Shown here in pieces: positions 42,024-50,124 of a DNA stretch of 64,000 nt. Each line of letters starts with the position of its first letter. The stretch's first letter is position 1. This DNA is from Stappia sp. BW2 (GTDB taxonomy: Bacteria > Pseudomonadota > Alphaproteobacteria > Rhizobiales > Stappiaceae). Position numbers and translations under genes: made by a program. The stretch lies in the NCBI RefSeq assembly GCF_008107695.1, contig NZ_VIRG01000066.1, positions 434,001 through 498,000 on the forward strand, given 5' to 3'. The notes beneath the pieces are model-generated. The model was given only the letters and a program-made list of their open reading frames with translations, had not been told where the DNA came from and did not search any database.

Positions 42024-43634
42024 TCATGCGCCTCCCATCGCGGTCTTCAAGGCAGCTTCTACCTTGTTGTCGTTGAAATAGCGCCAGCGAGCGGCGACGT
42101 GCTGGTCCGGACGGATCAGATAGACCGTGCCGGGGGCAGCGTCGTAGCGGGCGGCGAGTGTCCCGTCGTTGTCCTGAAGGTCCTTGCCCACGCGCAGGAC
42201 ACGGGCCTTGACGTTGCCAGTTGTTACATCTTCTGCCGCTTCATCGCCAAAGATCAGCAGCGTGAAGCCGTCGCCGATCTGATTGAGGAACCAGGCCGCC
42301 TCGCCATTCACGTTCACCGGTGCGTCGGCGCAACAGGTGCCCGGGGTCATGTTTCCGGCGAAGCTGGATTCATCGGCTGTGTTGAGTTGGCTTTCCACAT
42401 AGGGTGTCGGTGCAGACAGACGTCCGGAATTCACCAACGGTTTTGCAAAGTCGGTGACTTCCGATAAATCCAGTACCGCATCGCGGAACCTTCGCGAGGC
42501 CTCGTTCTTGGGCGTGATGAAGTCGGTGGATCGGGTCGAGTTCAGCAGGTTGTCTTCTGCCGCAAAGGCTCTTTCCGTATGGTAGCTGTCGATGAGGCTT
42601 TCCGGAGCATCGCCATCCAGCACCAGTTTCAGCTTCCAGCCCAGATTGTCGATGTCCTGAACACCCGTGTTGGCGCCACGTGCACCGAAGGGCGAGACCT
42701 GATGGGCAGCATCGCCCGCAAACAGCACCCGGCCATAGCGGAAGTTATCGATCCGCCGGCAGGCGAACTGGTAGACGGAAGCCCATTCCAGCTCGAACTC
42801 CTTGTCCTCGCCCAGCATGGCCCGGACGCGCGGAATGATGTTTTCCGGTTTTTTCTCTTCTTCCGGGTCGGCCTCCCAGCCGAGCTGGAAGTCCAGCCGC
42901 CAGACGTCGTCGCACTGCTTGTGCAGCAAAGCCGATTGGCCACGATGGAACGGCGGATCAAACCAGAACCAGCGTTCTGTCGGAAAATCGGCCTTCATGA
43001 TGATGTCGGCAATCAGGAACCGGTCCTGGAAGAACTGGCCGGAAAAGCCTGCCCCGACCATCTTGCGTGTATCGGAATTGGCACCATCGCAGGCGACCAC
43101 CCACTCGGCTTCCATCTTGAAGACGCCGTCCGGCGTTTCAACGGTCAGAACCGCGTGGTCTTCGTTCTGTTGCAGGTTCAAAAGCTTGTGCTTCCAGCGC
43201 AGGTCGATGAGGTTCGATTTCTGCGCCTCTTCCACCATGTATTCCTCCAGATAATATTGCTGGAGGTTGATGAAGGCCGGGATCTTGTGGCCGTCTTCCG
43301 GCAGAAGGTCGAAGGTATAGGCAAGATCGTCGCGGAAGAAGACCTTGCCGATCTTCCATTCAATGCCCTTGTCGATCATGCGCGTGGCGCAGCCGAGCCT
43401 GTCCCAGATCTCAAGCGGCCGCTTGGCATAACAGACCGCGCGCGAGCCGATGGAAACGGTGTTGTTGTCGTCCAGAACGACCGTGGGTATGCCTCTTTGG
43501 GCGAAATCAAGCGCGGCCGTCAGCCCGACCGGCCCAGCGCCGATCACCACCACCTTGTGGCGTTTGACCGTATCGGCCTTTTGTTCCTCTGATTGCCGGT
43601 AGTCGTACTGCGGATATTGATAGGTCTGAAACAT
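42024..43634 (-). CDS. FAD-dependent aromatic-ring monooxygenase (PHBH/MhpA-like)
   Basis: About 536 residues. A dinucleotide fold VVVIGAGPVGLTAALDFAQRGIPTVVLDD, a DG motif VVACDGANSDTRKMVG, and the second FAD motif RVLFAGDAAHQVSPFGARGANTGVQDIDNLGWKL place it in the group A flavoprotein monooxygenases that hydroxylate phenolic substrates with NAD(P)H and O2. The C-terminal thioredoxin-like domain typical of MhpA-type enzymes is present. ATG 43634 gives the family-like start. Neighbouring VOC and DUF2783 genes suggest an aromatic degradation operon; substrate unknown. Confidence 0.88.
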   Translation of the reverse strand: MFQTYQYPQYDYRQSEEQKADTVKRHKVVVIGAGPVGLTAALDFAQRGIPTVVLDDNNTVSIGSRAVCYAKRPLEIWDRLGCATRMIDKGIEWKIGKVFFRDDLAYTFDLLPEDGHKIPAFINLQQYYLEEYMVEEAQKSNLIDLRWKHKLLNLQQNEDHAVLTVETPDGVFKMEAEWVVACDGANSDTRKMVGAGFSGQFFQDRFLIADIIMKADFPTERWFWFDPPFHRGQSALLHKQCDDVWRLDFQLGWEADPEEEKKPENIIPRVRAMLGEDKEFELEWASVYQFACRRIDNFRYGRVLFAGDAAHQVSPFGARGANTGVQDIDNLGWKLKLVLDGDAPESLIDSYHTERAFAAEDNLLNSTRSTDFITPKNEASRRFRDAVLDLSEVTDFAKPLVNSGRLSAPTPYVESQLNTADESSFAGNMTPGTCCADAPVNVNGEAAWFLNQIGDGFTLLIFGDEAAEDVTTGNVKARVLRVGKDLQDNDGTLAARYDAAPGTVYLIRPDQHVAARWRYFNDNKVEAALKTAMGGA

Positions 43635-43708
43635 TGGGCTCTCCTCCCAGATCCGCCAAGGCGGCTTCAATCGAACGGCATTTGCCGCATTGGCGGCATG
43701 TGTCCTCC

Positions 43709-44251
43709 TCACACATCGGCCAACTCTTTGGCATGCAGCCAGTCAGCGTGTTTCGGGGCCCGTTTGGTTTTCGACCACTCCTCCAGCATCTCCCACTTGA
43801 CCTTGTCCAGGCGCGCCAGAAGCTTGTCTTCCTCCGGGTCCGGGCAAGCCAGTTCCACACGGTGGCCGTTCGGGTCGAAGAAATAGATCGAGTGGAAGAT
43901 CGAGTGATCCGTGACGCCCAGAACGTCGACGCCGTTCTTTTCCAGGTGGTCCTTGAAGGCAATCAGCTCGTCCCGGTCCTTCACCTTGAAGGCGATATGC
44001 TGCACCCAGCGCGGCGTGTTCGGGTCAAACCCCATTTCCGGCTTGGTCGGCAATTCGAAGAATGCCAGAACATTGTCGTTACCCGCATCCAGGAAGACGT
44101 GCATGTAGGGGTCCGGATCGTGGGTGGACGGCACATGATCTTCGGCGATGGCCAGAACAAAATCCATGTTCAGCATCTTGCCGTACCATTCCACGGTTTC
44201 CTTGGCGTCCTTGCACCGATAGGCGACGTGATGCATCTGCTCGATCTTCAT
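43709..44251 (-). CDS. VOC-fold protein, ring-cleavage-dioxygenase-like
   Basis: The 180-residue product has VOC metal-ligand positions: His in MHHVAYRCKDAKETVEWYGKMLNMDF, His in WVQHIAFKVKDRDELIAF, and Glu in FFDPNGHRVELACPD. It resembles single-domain extradiol-dioxygenase or glyoxalase-type proteins. It is the first gene of a leftward operon with the monooxygenase and DUF2783 genes, 74 bases ahead of the monooxygenase start. Two palindromic operator-like sites sit directly upstream, one of them overlapping the leader. Confidence 0.88.
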   Translation of the reverse strand: MKIEQMHHVAYRCKDAKETVEWYGKMLNMDFVLAIAEDHVPSTHDPDPYMHVFLDAGNDNVLAFFELPTKPEMGFDPNTPRWVQHIAFKVKDRDELIAFKDHLEKNGVDVLGVTDHSIFHSIYFFDPNGHRVELACPDPEEDKLLARLDKVKWEMLEEWSKTKRAPKHADWLHAKELADV

Positions 44252-44271
44252 GGGACCGCTCCTCCAAATTA

Positions 44272-44285
44272 GTTACATATGCAAC
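44272..44285. promoter_or_regulatory. Operator-like palindrome, proximal site
   Basis: GTTACATATGCAAC, one mismatch from the perfect palindrome at 44329. It lies 20 bases upstream of the VOC start codon, next to the ribosome binding site GGAGGAGC. Center-to-center spacing to the second site is 57 bases. Confidence 0.65.
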
Positions 44286-44328
44286 CATATTGGAAGCGCG
44301 CGTCCACGCCTTGATCTAAGTCAAATTG

Positions 44329-44342
44329 GTTACATATGTAAC
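44329..44342. promoter_or_regulatory. Operator-like palindrome, distal site
   Basis: GTTACATATGTAAC is a perfect 14-bp palindrome, flanked by TTG and TAA. Together with the proximal site it is a typical paired operator for a dimeric repressor such as a MarR- or GntR-type catabolic regulator. No regulator gene is adjacent. Confidence 0.7.
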
Positions 44343-44370
44343 TAATCTTCGGAACCGACCCGTCCGACAT

Positions 44371-44420
44371 CGTCATCCCGGACAAGTGAGACGAGGCCGA
44401 ATACCGATCCGGGAGGACAG
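44371..44420. repeat. Dispersed palindromic repeat, copy 2
   Basis: CGTCATCCCGGACAAGTG at the left and GATCCGGGAGGACAGG at the right form a hairpin (TCCCGGA 44375-44381 with TCCGGGA 44408-44414). The ends share the CGTC.CCCGG and CCGGGAGGACA patterns of the copy at 41630. Confidence 0.5.
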
Positions 44421-44514
44421 GTGCCGCGTAATTCCAGATAACCACCACGTGTTTGATTTGACAGGTCTCGACCTGCGTTCTCATATGTGACACCCGCGAC
44501 ATCAGGAGCCGTTC

Positions 44515-45156
44515 ATGTCCGCTCACGACCACGATCATTCCCACGATCACGACCATTCCGAACTCAGCGAAGTCGAGCTGCGCGTGCGCGCCCTGGAAAC
44601 GCTGCTGACGGAAAAGGGCTATGTCGATCCTCCTGCCCTGGACGAATTGATCGAGACCTACGAGAGAAAAATCGGCCCGCGGAACGGCGCCCTTGTGGTG
44701 GCAAAGGCGTGGACTGACCCGGACTATCGGGAGCGGCTATTGAAAGACGCAACGGCAGCCATAGCCGAGCTTGGTTTCACCGGCCGGCAGGGCGAACACA
44801 TGGTGGCCGTCGAGAATACCGACGACATTCACAACATGGTCGTCTGCACGCTGTGCTCCTGTTATCCGTGGACCGTCCTGGGTCTGCCGCCGGTCTGGTA
44901 CAAATCTGCGCCCTACCGCTCCAGAGCCGTACGCGACCCGCGCGGCGTTCTGGCCGAGTTCGAAGTGACGCTGCCCGATGACACCGAGATCCGCGTCTGG
45001 GATTCGACGGCCGAAATCCGGTATCTGGTGATCCCGAAACGTCCTGCAGGAACCGATGGCTGGAGCGAAGACCGCCTGGCCGATCTTGTCACCCGCAACA
45101 GCATGATCGGAACCGGGCTCGCCCTTGAACCTTCCACCCTGGAGGATGCAGCATGA
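44515..45156 (+). CDS. nthA: Nitrile hydratase alpha subunit, cobalt type
   Basis: The 213-residue subunit hydrates nitriles to amides together with the beta subunit. The metal-claw motif VCTLCSC (Cys111, Cys114, Cys116) has Thr at the position that indicates low-spin Co(III) rather than Fe(III); two of these cysteines are oxidised in the mature enzyme. An unusual N-terminal tail [11 protein letters not shown] holds seven His in the first 14 residues and might help metal loading. The stop overlaps the beta start (ATGA). It is divergent from the aromatic operon. Confidence 0.95.
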   Translation: MSAHDHDHSHDHDHSELSEVELRVRALETLLTEKGYVDPPALDELIETYERKIGPRNGALVVAKAWTDPDYRERLLKDATAAIAELGFTGRQGEHMVAVENTDDIHNMVVCTLCSCYPWTVLGLPPVWYKSAPYRSRAVRDPRGVLAEFEVTLPDDTEIRVWDSTAEIRYLVIPKRPAGTDGWSEDRLADLVTRNSMIGTGLALEPSTLEDAA

Positions 45157-45815
45157 ACGGTGCGCAGGATCTGGGTGGGCAGATGGGCTTCGGCCCCATT
45201 GAACTGGAAGAAAACGAGCCGAACTTTCACGCCAAATGGGAAGAACGTGCCTTTGCCATGACATTGGCCATGGGCGCGACCGGATCCTGGACGCTGGATG
45301 CCTCGCGCTTTGCCCGCGAATCCTTGCCGCCGGTCACCTATCTCTCTTCCAGCTATTACGAGATCTGGACCCGGGGACTGGAAAAACTCCTGCTTTCCAA
45401 CGGCCTTGTAACGGAAGAGGAGCTGAAAGAAGGCCGAAAGCTCGAAGAGCCCAAGTCTGTCAAGCGCGTGCTCTTGGCAGATGACGTCGCCGGAACCCTG
45501 TCCAAGGGTGCGCCGGTTGAGCGGGACGTGCACCAGCCTGCCAGGTTCCAGGTCGGTGACAAGGTTCACACACGACGCATAAACCCCGAACACCACACCC
45601 GCCTGCCCCGTTACGCCCGCGATGCCGTCGGCACGATTGAGGTCGTTCACGGCGTTCACGTGTTTCCAGACACAAACGCCCACGGCGAAGGCGAACAGCC
45701 TGCCTGGCTCTACGGCGTTCTCTTCAAGGGCACGGACATCTGGGGGCGGGATAGCGATCCCAAGCTGACCCTGCGCATTGATCTCTGGGAGCCTTATCTT
45801 GACCTTGCCCGCTGA
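45153..45815 (+). CDS. nthB: Nitrile hydratase beta subunit
   Basis: The 220-residue subunit begins [41 protein letters not shown], the standard beta N-terminus. It contains [13 protein letters not shown] and the C-terminal SH3-like barrel [43 protein letters not shown] with [12 protein letters not shown]. It supplies Arg residues that contact the oxidised cysteines of the alpha subunit. The gene order is alpha, beta, accessory protein. Confidence 0.95.
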   Translation: MNGAQDLGGQMGFGPIELEENEPNFHAKWEERAFAMTLAMGATGSWTLDASRFARESLPPVTYLSSSYYEIWTRGLEKLLLSNGLVTEEELKEGRKLEEPKSVKRVLLADDVAGTLSKGAPVERDVHQPARFQVGDKVHTRRINPEHHTRLPRYARDAVGTIEVVHGVHVFPDTNAHGEGEQPAWLYGVLFKGTDIWGRDSDPKLTLRIDLWEPYLDLAR

Positions 45816-46155
45816 GTTTCTGACTACGCCGCGCCTTCCGCTTGATGAAGACGGTGGCCCCGTGTTCAGCGCCCCCTGGGAAGCGAGGATTTTCGCCATG
45901 ACGGTGAAGGCGCATCAAGCCGGCGTGTTCACCTGGGGCGAATGGGCCGAGGCACTTGGCGCCGAACTAGCCAAGGACGGCGATGGCAGCGGCGAGACTG
46001 AAGGCTATTACGATCGCTGGCTGGCCGCTTTTGAGGCACTGCTTACGGCCAAGAACATTGCGGCCGCCGGACAGCTGGCAGACCTGCGCAGGGCCTGGGA
46101 CGAGGCAGCCAAAGCGACACCGCATGGCAAGCCCATCGTCCTTCAGAACACCTGA
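45778..46155 (+). CDS. Nitrile hydratase accessory/activator protein
   Basis: Up to 125 residues, homologous to the N-terminal half of the beta subunit (LDEDGGPVFSAPWEARIFAMTVKAHQAGVFTWGEWAEALG). This is the hallmark of the small accessory proteins (P14K/NhlE-like) needed for cobalt insertion and cysteine oxidation. Its start overlaps the beta gene; TTG codons at 45778, 45799 and 45805 are candidates and no ATG is available near the family start. It completes the nitrile hydratase operon. Confidence 0.85.
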   Translation: MISGSLILTLPAEFLTTPRLPLDEDGGPVFSAPWEARIFAMTVKAHQAGVFTWGEWAEALGAELAKDGDGSGETEGYYDRWLAAFEALLTAKNIAAAGQLADLRRAWDEAAKATPHGKPIVLQNT

Positions 46156-46163
46156 GGCAAAGC

Positions 46164-46616
46164 ATGCGCCTGTTGCTTCCCCCTCCTGTCGTCCTCGGGT
46201 TTGGGCTTCTGCTGCTCTATGCAGGTGCCAAACTGTTTCCGGCGCTCAACGTCACCTTTGCAGGACAGGACGCGCTCGCCCTCTTGTTTCTGATTGCCGG
46301 ACTGGCGATTGGCGGGCATGCCCTTTTTCGCTTCATCCTGGCCAGAACAACCTTCAATCCGACAACACCGGGCAAGGCCAAGGCGCTGGTGAGCGACGGC
46401 TTTTACAGGGTGTCGCGCAACCCGATGTATGTCGCCGATGTTCTGCTGTTGCTGGCGTTCGGCGCTTATCTCGGCACAGCCACGATCTTCGTCGTTGTAC
46501 CGGCTTTCGTCTGGTATCTGACGGAATTCCAGATCAAGCCCGAGGAAGAGCATCTTAAGCGCCTGTTCGGCCACACATACCTTGACTATTGTGCGCGCGT
46601 CCGCCGCTGGCTATGA
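46164..46616 (+). CDS. Isoprenylcysteine methyltransferase-like membrane protein
   Basis: The 150-residue protein has four hydrophobic segments and the ICMT/PEMT-like C-terminal motif SDGFYRVSRNPMYVADVLLLLAFG ... EEEHLKRLFGHTYLDYCARVRRW. RNPMY and the EE...F...Y..Y..V.R pattern bind S-adenosylmethionine in this superfamily. The bacterial substrates are mostly unknown. It starts 8 bases after the nitrile hydratase accessory gene, so it is probably in the same transcript, although a link to nitrile metabolism is not obvious. Confidence 0.82.
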   Translation: MRLLLPPPVVLGFGLLLLYAGAKLFPALNVTFAGQDALALLFLIAGLAIGGHALFRFILARTTFNPTTPGKAKALVSDGFYRVSRNPMYVADVLLLLAFGAYLGTATIFVVVPAFVWYLTEFQIKPEEEHLKRLFGHTYLDYCARVRRWL

Positions 46617-46631
46617 ACCTGCGAACCTCTT

Positions 46632-47522
46632 TCAATTCCCGAGATACAGACCGCTGTTTTCCTTGAAGGCGTCAGCGGCGAAGCGCAGAAACGTGCGCAC
46701 ACGGGCCACATTCTTCAGGTCCGGATGCGTCAGGATCCAGATGTCGAAGTATCGGCTTGGCTCCACACCCGGCAAGCGGATCAGCTCCGGGTCCGGGTCG
46801 CCCACGAAGCACGGCAAACGGCCAATACCCATACCGGCTCGCACCGCCGCATGCATGGTGATCATGTCGTCGGTCACCGTCGCCACCTCTCCATTGGGGA
46901 AACGCTCGCGCAATTCTCTCGGCACCTTGTTGCCCCACCATTTGAAGGCGATGAACGGCACAGCCTGCGATGTCACCGTTTCAAGCGCAGCGTGCCGGTA
47001 CCGGCGGGCAAAATCTCGCGACACGTAGAAACAGCGGTTCTGGCCGGTGGCGAGACGTCCGAACAGGCTTTCGTCGGGCTTGTCGGTGACACGCACCGCA
47101 ATATCGGCTTCGCGCCGGTGCAGGCTCAGAATTTCGTTGGCCGCGTTCATGGTCACGTCAATGGCCGGGTGCCGTTCCTTGAAACGGGCGACGATCTCGG
47201 CCAGTTGCACCTGGAAAATGAGCTGGGCCGCCGTGACCCGAAGCGGGCCTTCCAATTCGGCATCCTTGTCGGCAATGCGCATGTCCAGCGCAAGCACTTC
47301 CATTTCCATCCGGCGGGCGGCCTCAACCGCCTCTTCACCGGCGGTGGTCGGCGTGAACCCTTCGGGAAGACGGTCGAACAGACGTGCGCCGATCTCCTCT
47401 TCCAGCGACGACAGCCGCCGCGACACGGTGCTGTGCGTTACACCAAGGCTGCGGGCGGCCTTTGTCAGACTGCCGGCATTGGCGATGGCGAGCACGAATT
47501 TCAGATCATCCCAGCTATACAT
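46632..47522 (-). CDS. LysR-family transcriptional regulator
   Basis: About 296 residues. N-terminal winged helix YSWDDLKFVLAIANAGSLTKAARSLGVTHSTVSRRLSSLEEEIGARLFDRLPEGF, then an effector domain with LRVTAAQLIFQVQLAEIVARFKERHPAID. Divergent from the DUF1330-like gene across 100 bases, so that gene is the likely target. The longer frame to 47651 crosses the divergent promoter; ATG 47522 is the family start. It is convergent with the methyltransferase gene (15-base gap). Confidence 0.9.
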   Translation of the reverse strand: MYSWDDLKFVLAIANAGSLTKAARSLGVTHSTVSRRLSSLEEEIGARLFDRLPEGFTPTTAGEEAVEAARRMEMEVLALDMRIADKDAELEGPLRVTAAQLIFQVQLAEIVARFKERHPAIDVTMNAANEILSLHRREADIAVRVTDKPDESLFGRLATGQNRCFYVSRDFARRYRHAALETVTSQAVPFIAFKWWGNKVPRELRERFPNGEVATVTDDMITMHAAVRAGMGIGRLPCFVGDPDPELIRLPGVEPSRYFDIWILTHPDLKNVARVRTFLRFAADAFKENSGLYLGN

Positions 47523-47622
47523 GGCGGTGCATTTTTGCACAGTTCGATTACAAATTTGAAGAATTTTTCGCATGACCGCTCTGCGATAGCATTTCAGCAT
47601 CTCAAGCAAAGGAGACAATGAG

Positions 47623-47910
47623 ATGTCTGTACAAGCCCTCGCCATGATCACCGTAACCGACCGCGACGCCCTCGGCGCGTACCGGGAGAAAGCCGCAGGC
47701 GCCCTCGCCCGTCACGGCGGCAGCGTTATCGCCACCGATCCGGACCCTCTGGTTCTGGAAGCTGCCATCGATGCGCCGAACATGGTGGCCCTGCTGACCT
47801 TCCCAAACGCGGAAGCCGCCAAGGCCTGGCACCGCGACCCCGACCTTGCCCCCGTTCATGCCCTTCGCAACAAAGGTGGCAAATCAACGATTGTCGTGCT
47901 TCCGGGCTGA
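47623..47910 (+). CDS. DUF1330-like ferredoxin-fold protein
   Basis: The 95-residue protein matches DUF1330: ALAMITVTDRDALGAYREKAAGALARHGGSVIATDPDPLVLEA, then VALLTFPNAEAAKAWHRDPDLAPVHALRNKGGKSTIVVL. This small dimeric alpha/beta fold is related to antibiotic-biosynthesis monooxygenases and muconolactone isomerase-like proteins; the reaction is unknown. AAGGAGA precedes ATG 47623. Control by the divergent LysR regulator is likely. Confidence 0.85.
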   Translation: MSVQALAMITVTDRDALGAYREKAAGALARHGGSVIATDPDPLVLEAAIDAPNMVALLTFPNAEAAKAWHRDPDLAPVHALRNKGGKSTIVVLPG

Positions 47911-48115
47911 CCGACCAGAAGCGGCGAAGCGCTGCCTTATTCGCATCGCTTCGCGACGGTTTGAAGCTACCCGGCAACTGCGCGGCAAATACGTGCGAAC
48001 GGGACGGTTTGCGTGGGGCCTGACGCCTTTTTCCAGAGCACTACCCGACCGTCCTGCAAGCATGGGCGGATGCCATCACTCTTTCCGATCTTGCCGGTTT
48101 TTGCCTGTCAGCAGA

Positions 48116-48736
48116 TCACTTTGCCGGGTCCGTGTTGGACCAGAGGACTGGACCACCTTCCTTTTCGTATGCCATCCCCTGCGGGAAGGATATCGCCTCC
48201 ATCTGCAGCCCCCAGGGCGCAAAGAAATAGAGGATCGTCTGGCCCGCTGCCGGACCTTCGGTAACCGGAAGAGGCCCGCCTAGCGTCCTGACGCCATTGG
48301 CTCTCAGATACTCGGCGGCCTTGTCGATATCCTCGACATAGATCGCGATGTGATAGCCGCCAATGTCGCTGTTTTTCGGATAGATCGTCTGCTGGTCGGG
48401 AGAAGTGTAGCTAAACAGTTCGATGTTCGAGCCAAAGCCGCATCTCAACAAGGTGATCTCTTCGATGACGGCGCGCGGATCGACATTCAGCATGTCCTGC
48501 ATGAAAGTGCCCTTGTCATCGCGAAACGGACCGAAGGACATCGCTTTTTCGCAGCCCAGAACGTCGCTGAAGAAGGTCACCGCCTGGCCCATGTCCGGCA
48601 CGGTCAGGCCGATATGATTGACACCCCGCATGCCAGGCACAGGCTCGGCGCGAGCGGCCGTACCGAATGCAACGACCGCGAACAGCGCCAAGGCTGCGGC
48701 CATCCGGGGAGACTGGCTACCTAACTTACATGTCAT
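48116..48736 (-). CDS. Exported VOC/glyoxalase-like protein
   Basis: About 206 residues. The start MTCKLGSQSPRMAAALALFAVVAFGTAARAEPV is a signal peptide, so the protein is periplasmic, unusual for the VOC fold. Mature motifs: MRGVNHIGLTVPDMGQAVTFFSDVLGC (His ligand), IGGYHIAIYVEDIDKAAEYL (His ligand) and FFAPWGLQMEAISFP (Glu ligand). Function unknown. ATG 48736 follows GAAGGGAAAAG; a frame is open to 48904 but lacks character. Confidence 0.82.
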   Translation of the reverse strand: MTCKLGSQSPRMAAALALFAVVAFGTAARAEPVPGMRGVNHIGLTVPDMGQAVTFFSDVLGCEKAMSFGPFRDDKGTFMQDMLNVDPRAVIEEITLLRCGFGSNIELFSYTSPDQQTIYPKNSDIGGYHIAIYVEDIDKAAEYLRANGVRTLGGPLPVTEGPAAGQTILYFFAPWGLQMEAISFPQGMAYEKEGGPVLWSNTDPAK

Positions 48737-49549
48737 GACTTTTCCCTTCTTGAAAAATGGCTTCCGATCCTCCTCCCGCCATCGCTCCTTCAACTGTCCT
48801 GTCTGCGGACATTGACGGGTCTCTGTTTTCGGGAGAAAGAAGCGTGTGGCGCGCCTCCTGAAGAGCTGCCAAACACCAGGTTTGAGCGCCAGCAAAGGCG
48901 ACATTCAACGACGGACTTTCCAGAGCCGGCCTGCGATCCCCCCTTCGCTTTCGCCCCCTCCAAGCAACTCGCAAAGCTTCGATAATATGTCCACCGAGAG
49001 CATTCTGACTGCTTGAAGTAAGGAGACCGATCGACTGGCTCGCAAGCGTTAGCCTAGACACCAATACATGCAAATACAAATATTTTATCCAAATCAGTCG
49101 ACGGCAAATGAGTGACGGATTTGATGCCGCGCGGACCAGAATGAGGCGTGGCGCACGCACTGCGGTGAAGCCTACGAGCTTGGCAGTCCTTATTCAGCAT
49201 GAGGTCTACTGCCTGCGCTCGAGGCTTCCGGAAAAAGCCAATGAGGAAGCCTGCCTCGTTCATTCGCGTCTTCTAGAGCTGCTCGCAGGCTGATCAAAGT
49301 TATTGCATTTACATATTTTATGCTGAAAATATCTATTGATCCGGGCAGCGTGAGCTTTCCATATCATTGCGGAACGTCGCCAGACCAGGAATAGCCTCAG
49401 CCGTCATGGCATACTCATGACGCCTAAAAAACGACAGTTCCGCGGGAAGCAACACGGCAGTCTCCAGAAACGCCGGCTTCCGGCATGACGGCCAAAAACA
49501 AGAGTCTCGAAAAGAGGACAATTCCACAAATCAATCAGAGGGAATTGCG
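48737..49549. other. Long intergenic interval
   Basis: About 810 bases between the VOC gene (leftward) and the cupin gene (rightward). A 61-codon frame at 49108-49293 on the plus strand could be a small basic protein, but no family is recognised. A palindrome-bounded element lies at 49400-49492 (listed separately). The stretch 49280-49350 is AT-rich. Confidence 0.4.
49400..49492. repeat. Element bounded by 9-bp terminal inverted repeats
   Basis: GCCGTCATG (49400-49408) and CATGACGGC (49484-49492) are exact inverted repeats enclosing 75 bases, with internal short repeats. No coding capacity. It could be a MITE-like or dispersed palindromic element; no flanking target-site duplication is seen. 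Confidence 0.45.
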
Positions 49550-49999
49550 ATGAAAGATCTGGAAAAGGGCATAACCGAGAATGGCACAGGTTATGAAGAC
49601 GTCGTCTGGAACATTCTCGGCCAAGTCTATTATCCCAAGGCCGTCTGCGAGGCGGCTTTCGCCTTCGAGACGAATTCCGAACCCGGCCAGTTCGTGCCCG
49701 TTCACATCCACCCTGATCAGGACGAGTTCATTCTCGTTCAGGAAGGCGAACTGGATCTGAAACTCGACGGGGTATGGACAAAGGCGAAGGCAGGCGATCT
49801 CGTGCGCATGCCGCGCGGCATCCCGCACGGCTATTTCAACAAGTCGGACAAACCCTGCCGTGCGCTTTTCTGGGTGTCTCCGATGGGGCAGCTCAAGGAT
49901 CTGTTCGAAGCGCTGCACGATCAGACCGACGTCGCCCGCATCGTCGAACTGTCAGCCCAGCACGCGGTCGATTTCCTGCCTGAAGAAGCCAACGAGTGA
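49550..49999 (+). CDS. Cupin-domain protein
   Basis: The 149-residue product is a single cupin: motif 1 in PGQFVPVHIHPDQDEFILVQEGELDLKLDG (HxH...E metal ligands), motif 2 in KAKAGDLVRMPRGIPHGYFNKSD (PxG...H). A metal-binding beta-barrel of this type may be a small dioxygenase, isomerase or ligand-binding protein; the substrate is unknown. AGAGGGAATT precedes ATG 49550. No operon partner follows. Confidence 0.9.
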   Translation: MKDLEKGITENGTGYEDVVWNILGQVYYPKAVCEAAFAFETNSEPGQFVPVHIHPDQDEFILVQEGELDLKLDGVWTKAKAGDLVRMPRGIPHGYFNKSDKPCRALFWVSPMGQLKDLFEALHDQTDVARIVELSAQHAVDFLPEEANE

Positions 50000-50124
50000 T
50001 CTGACCGGGCCGTCCGCCACGTTTGCGCGCGACGGCCTGCCCGTTGTCATGGCCGAGGCCGGTTCTCCTTGGAGACGGGTCTGCCTTTCCTCCTCAGGAT
50101 CGGTTCCTTGTAAATGCCGGCTGA

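Noticed and set aside
49108-49293. 61-codon plus-strand frame in the 49 kb intergenic region
   Set aside because: Possible small protein, but without family match, ribosome binding site or conserved context it cannot be supported.
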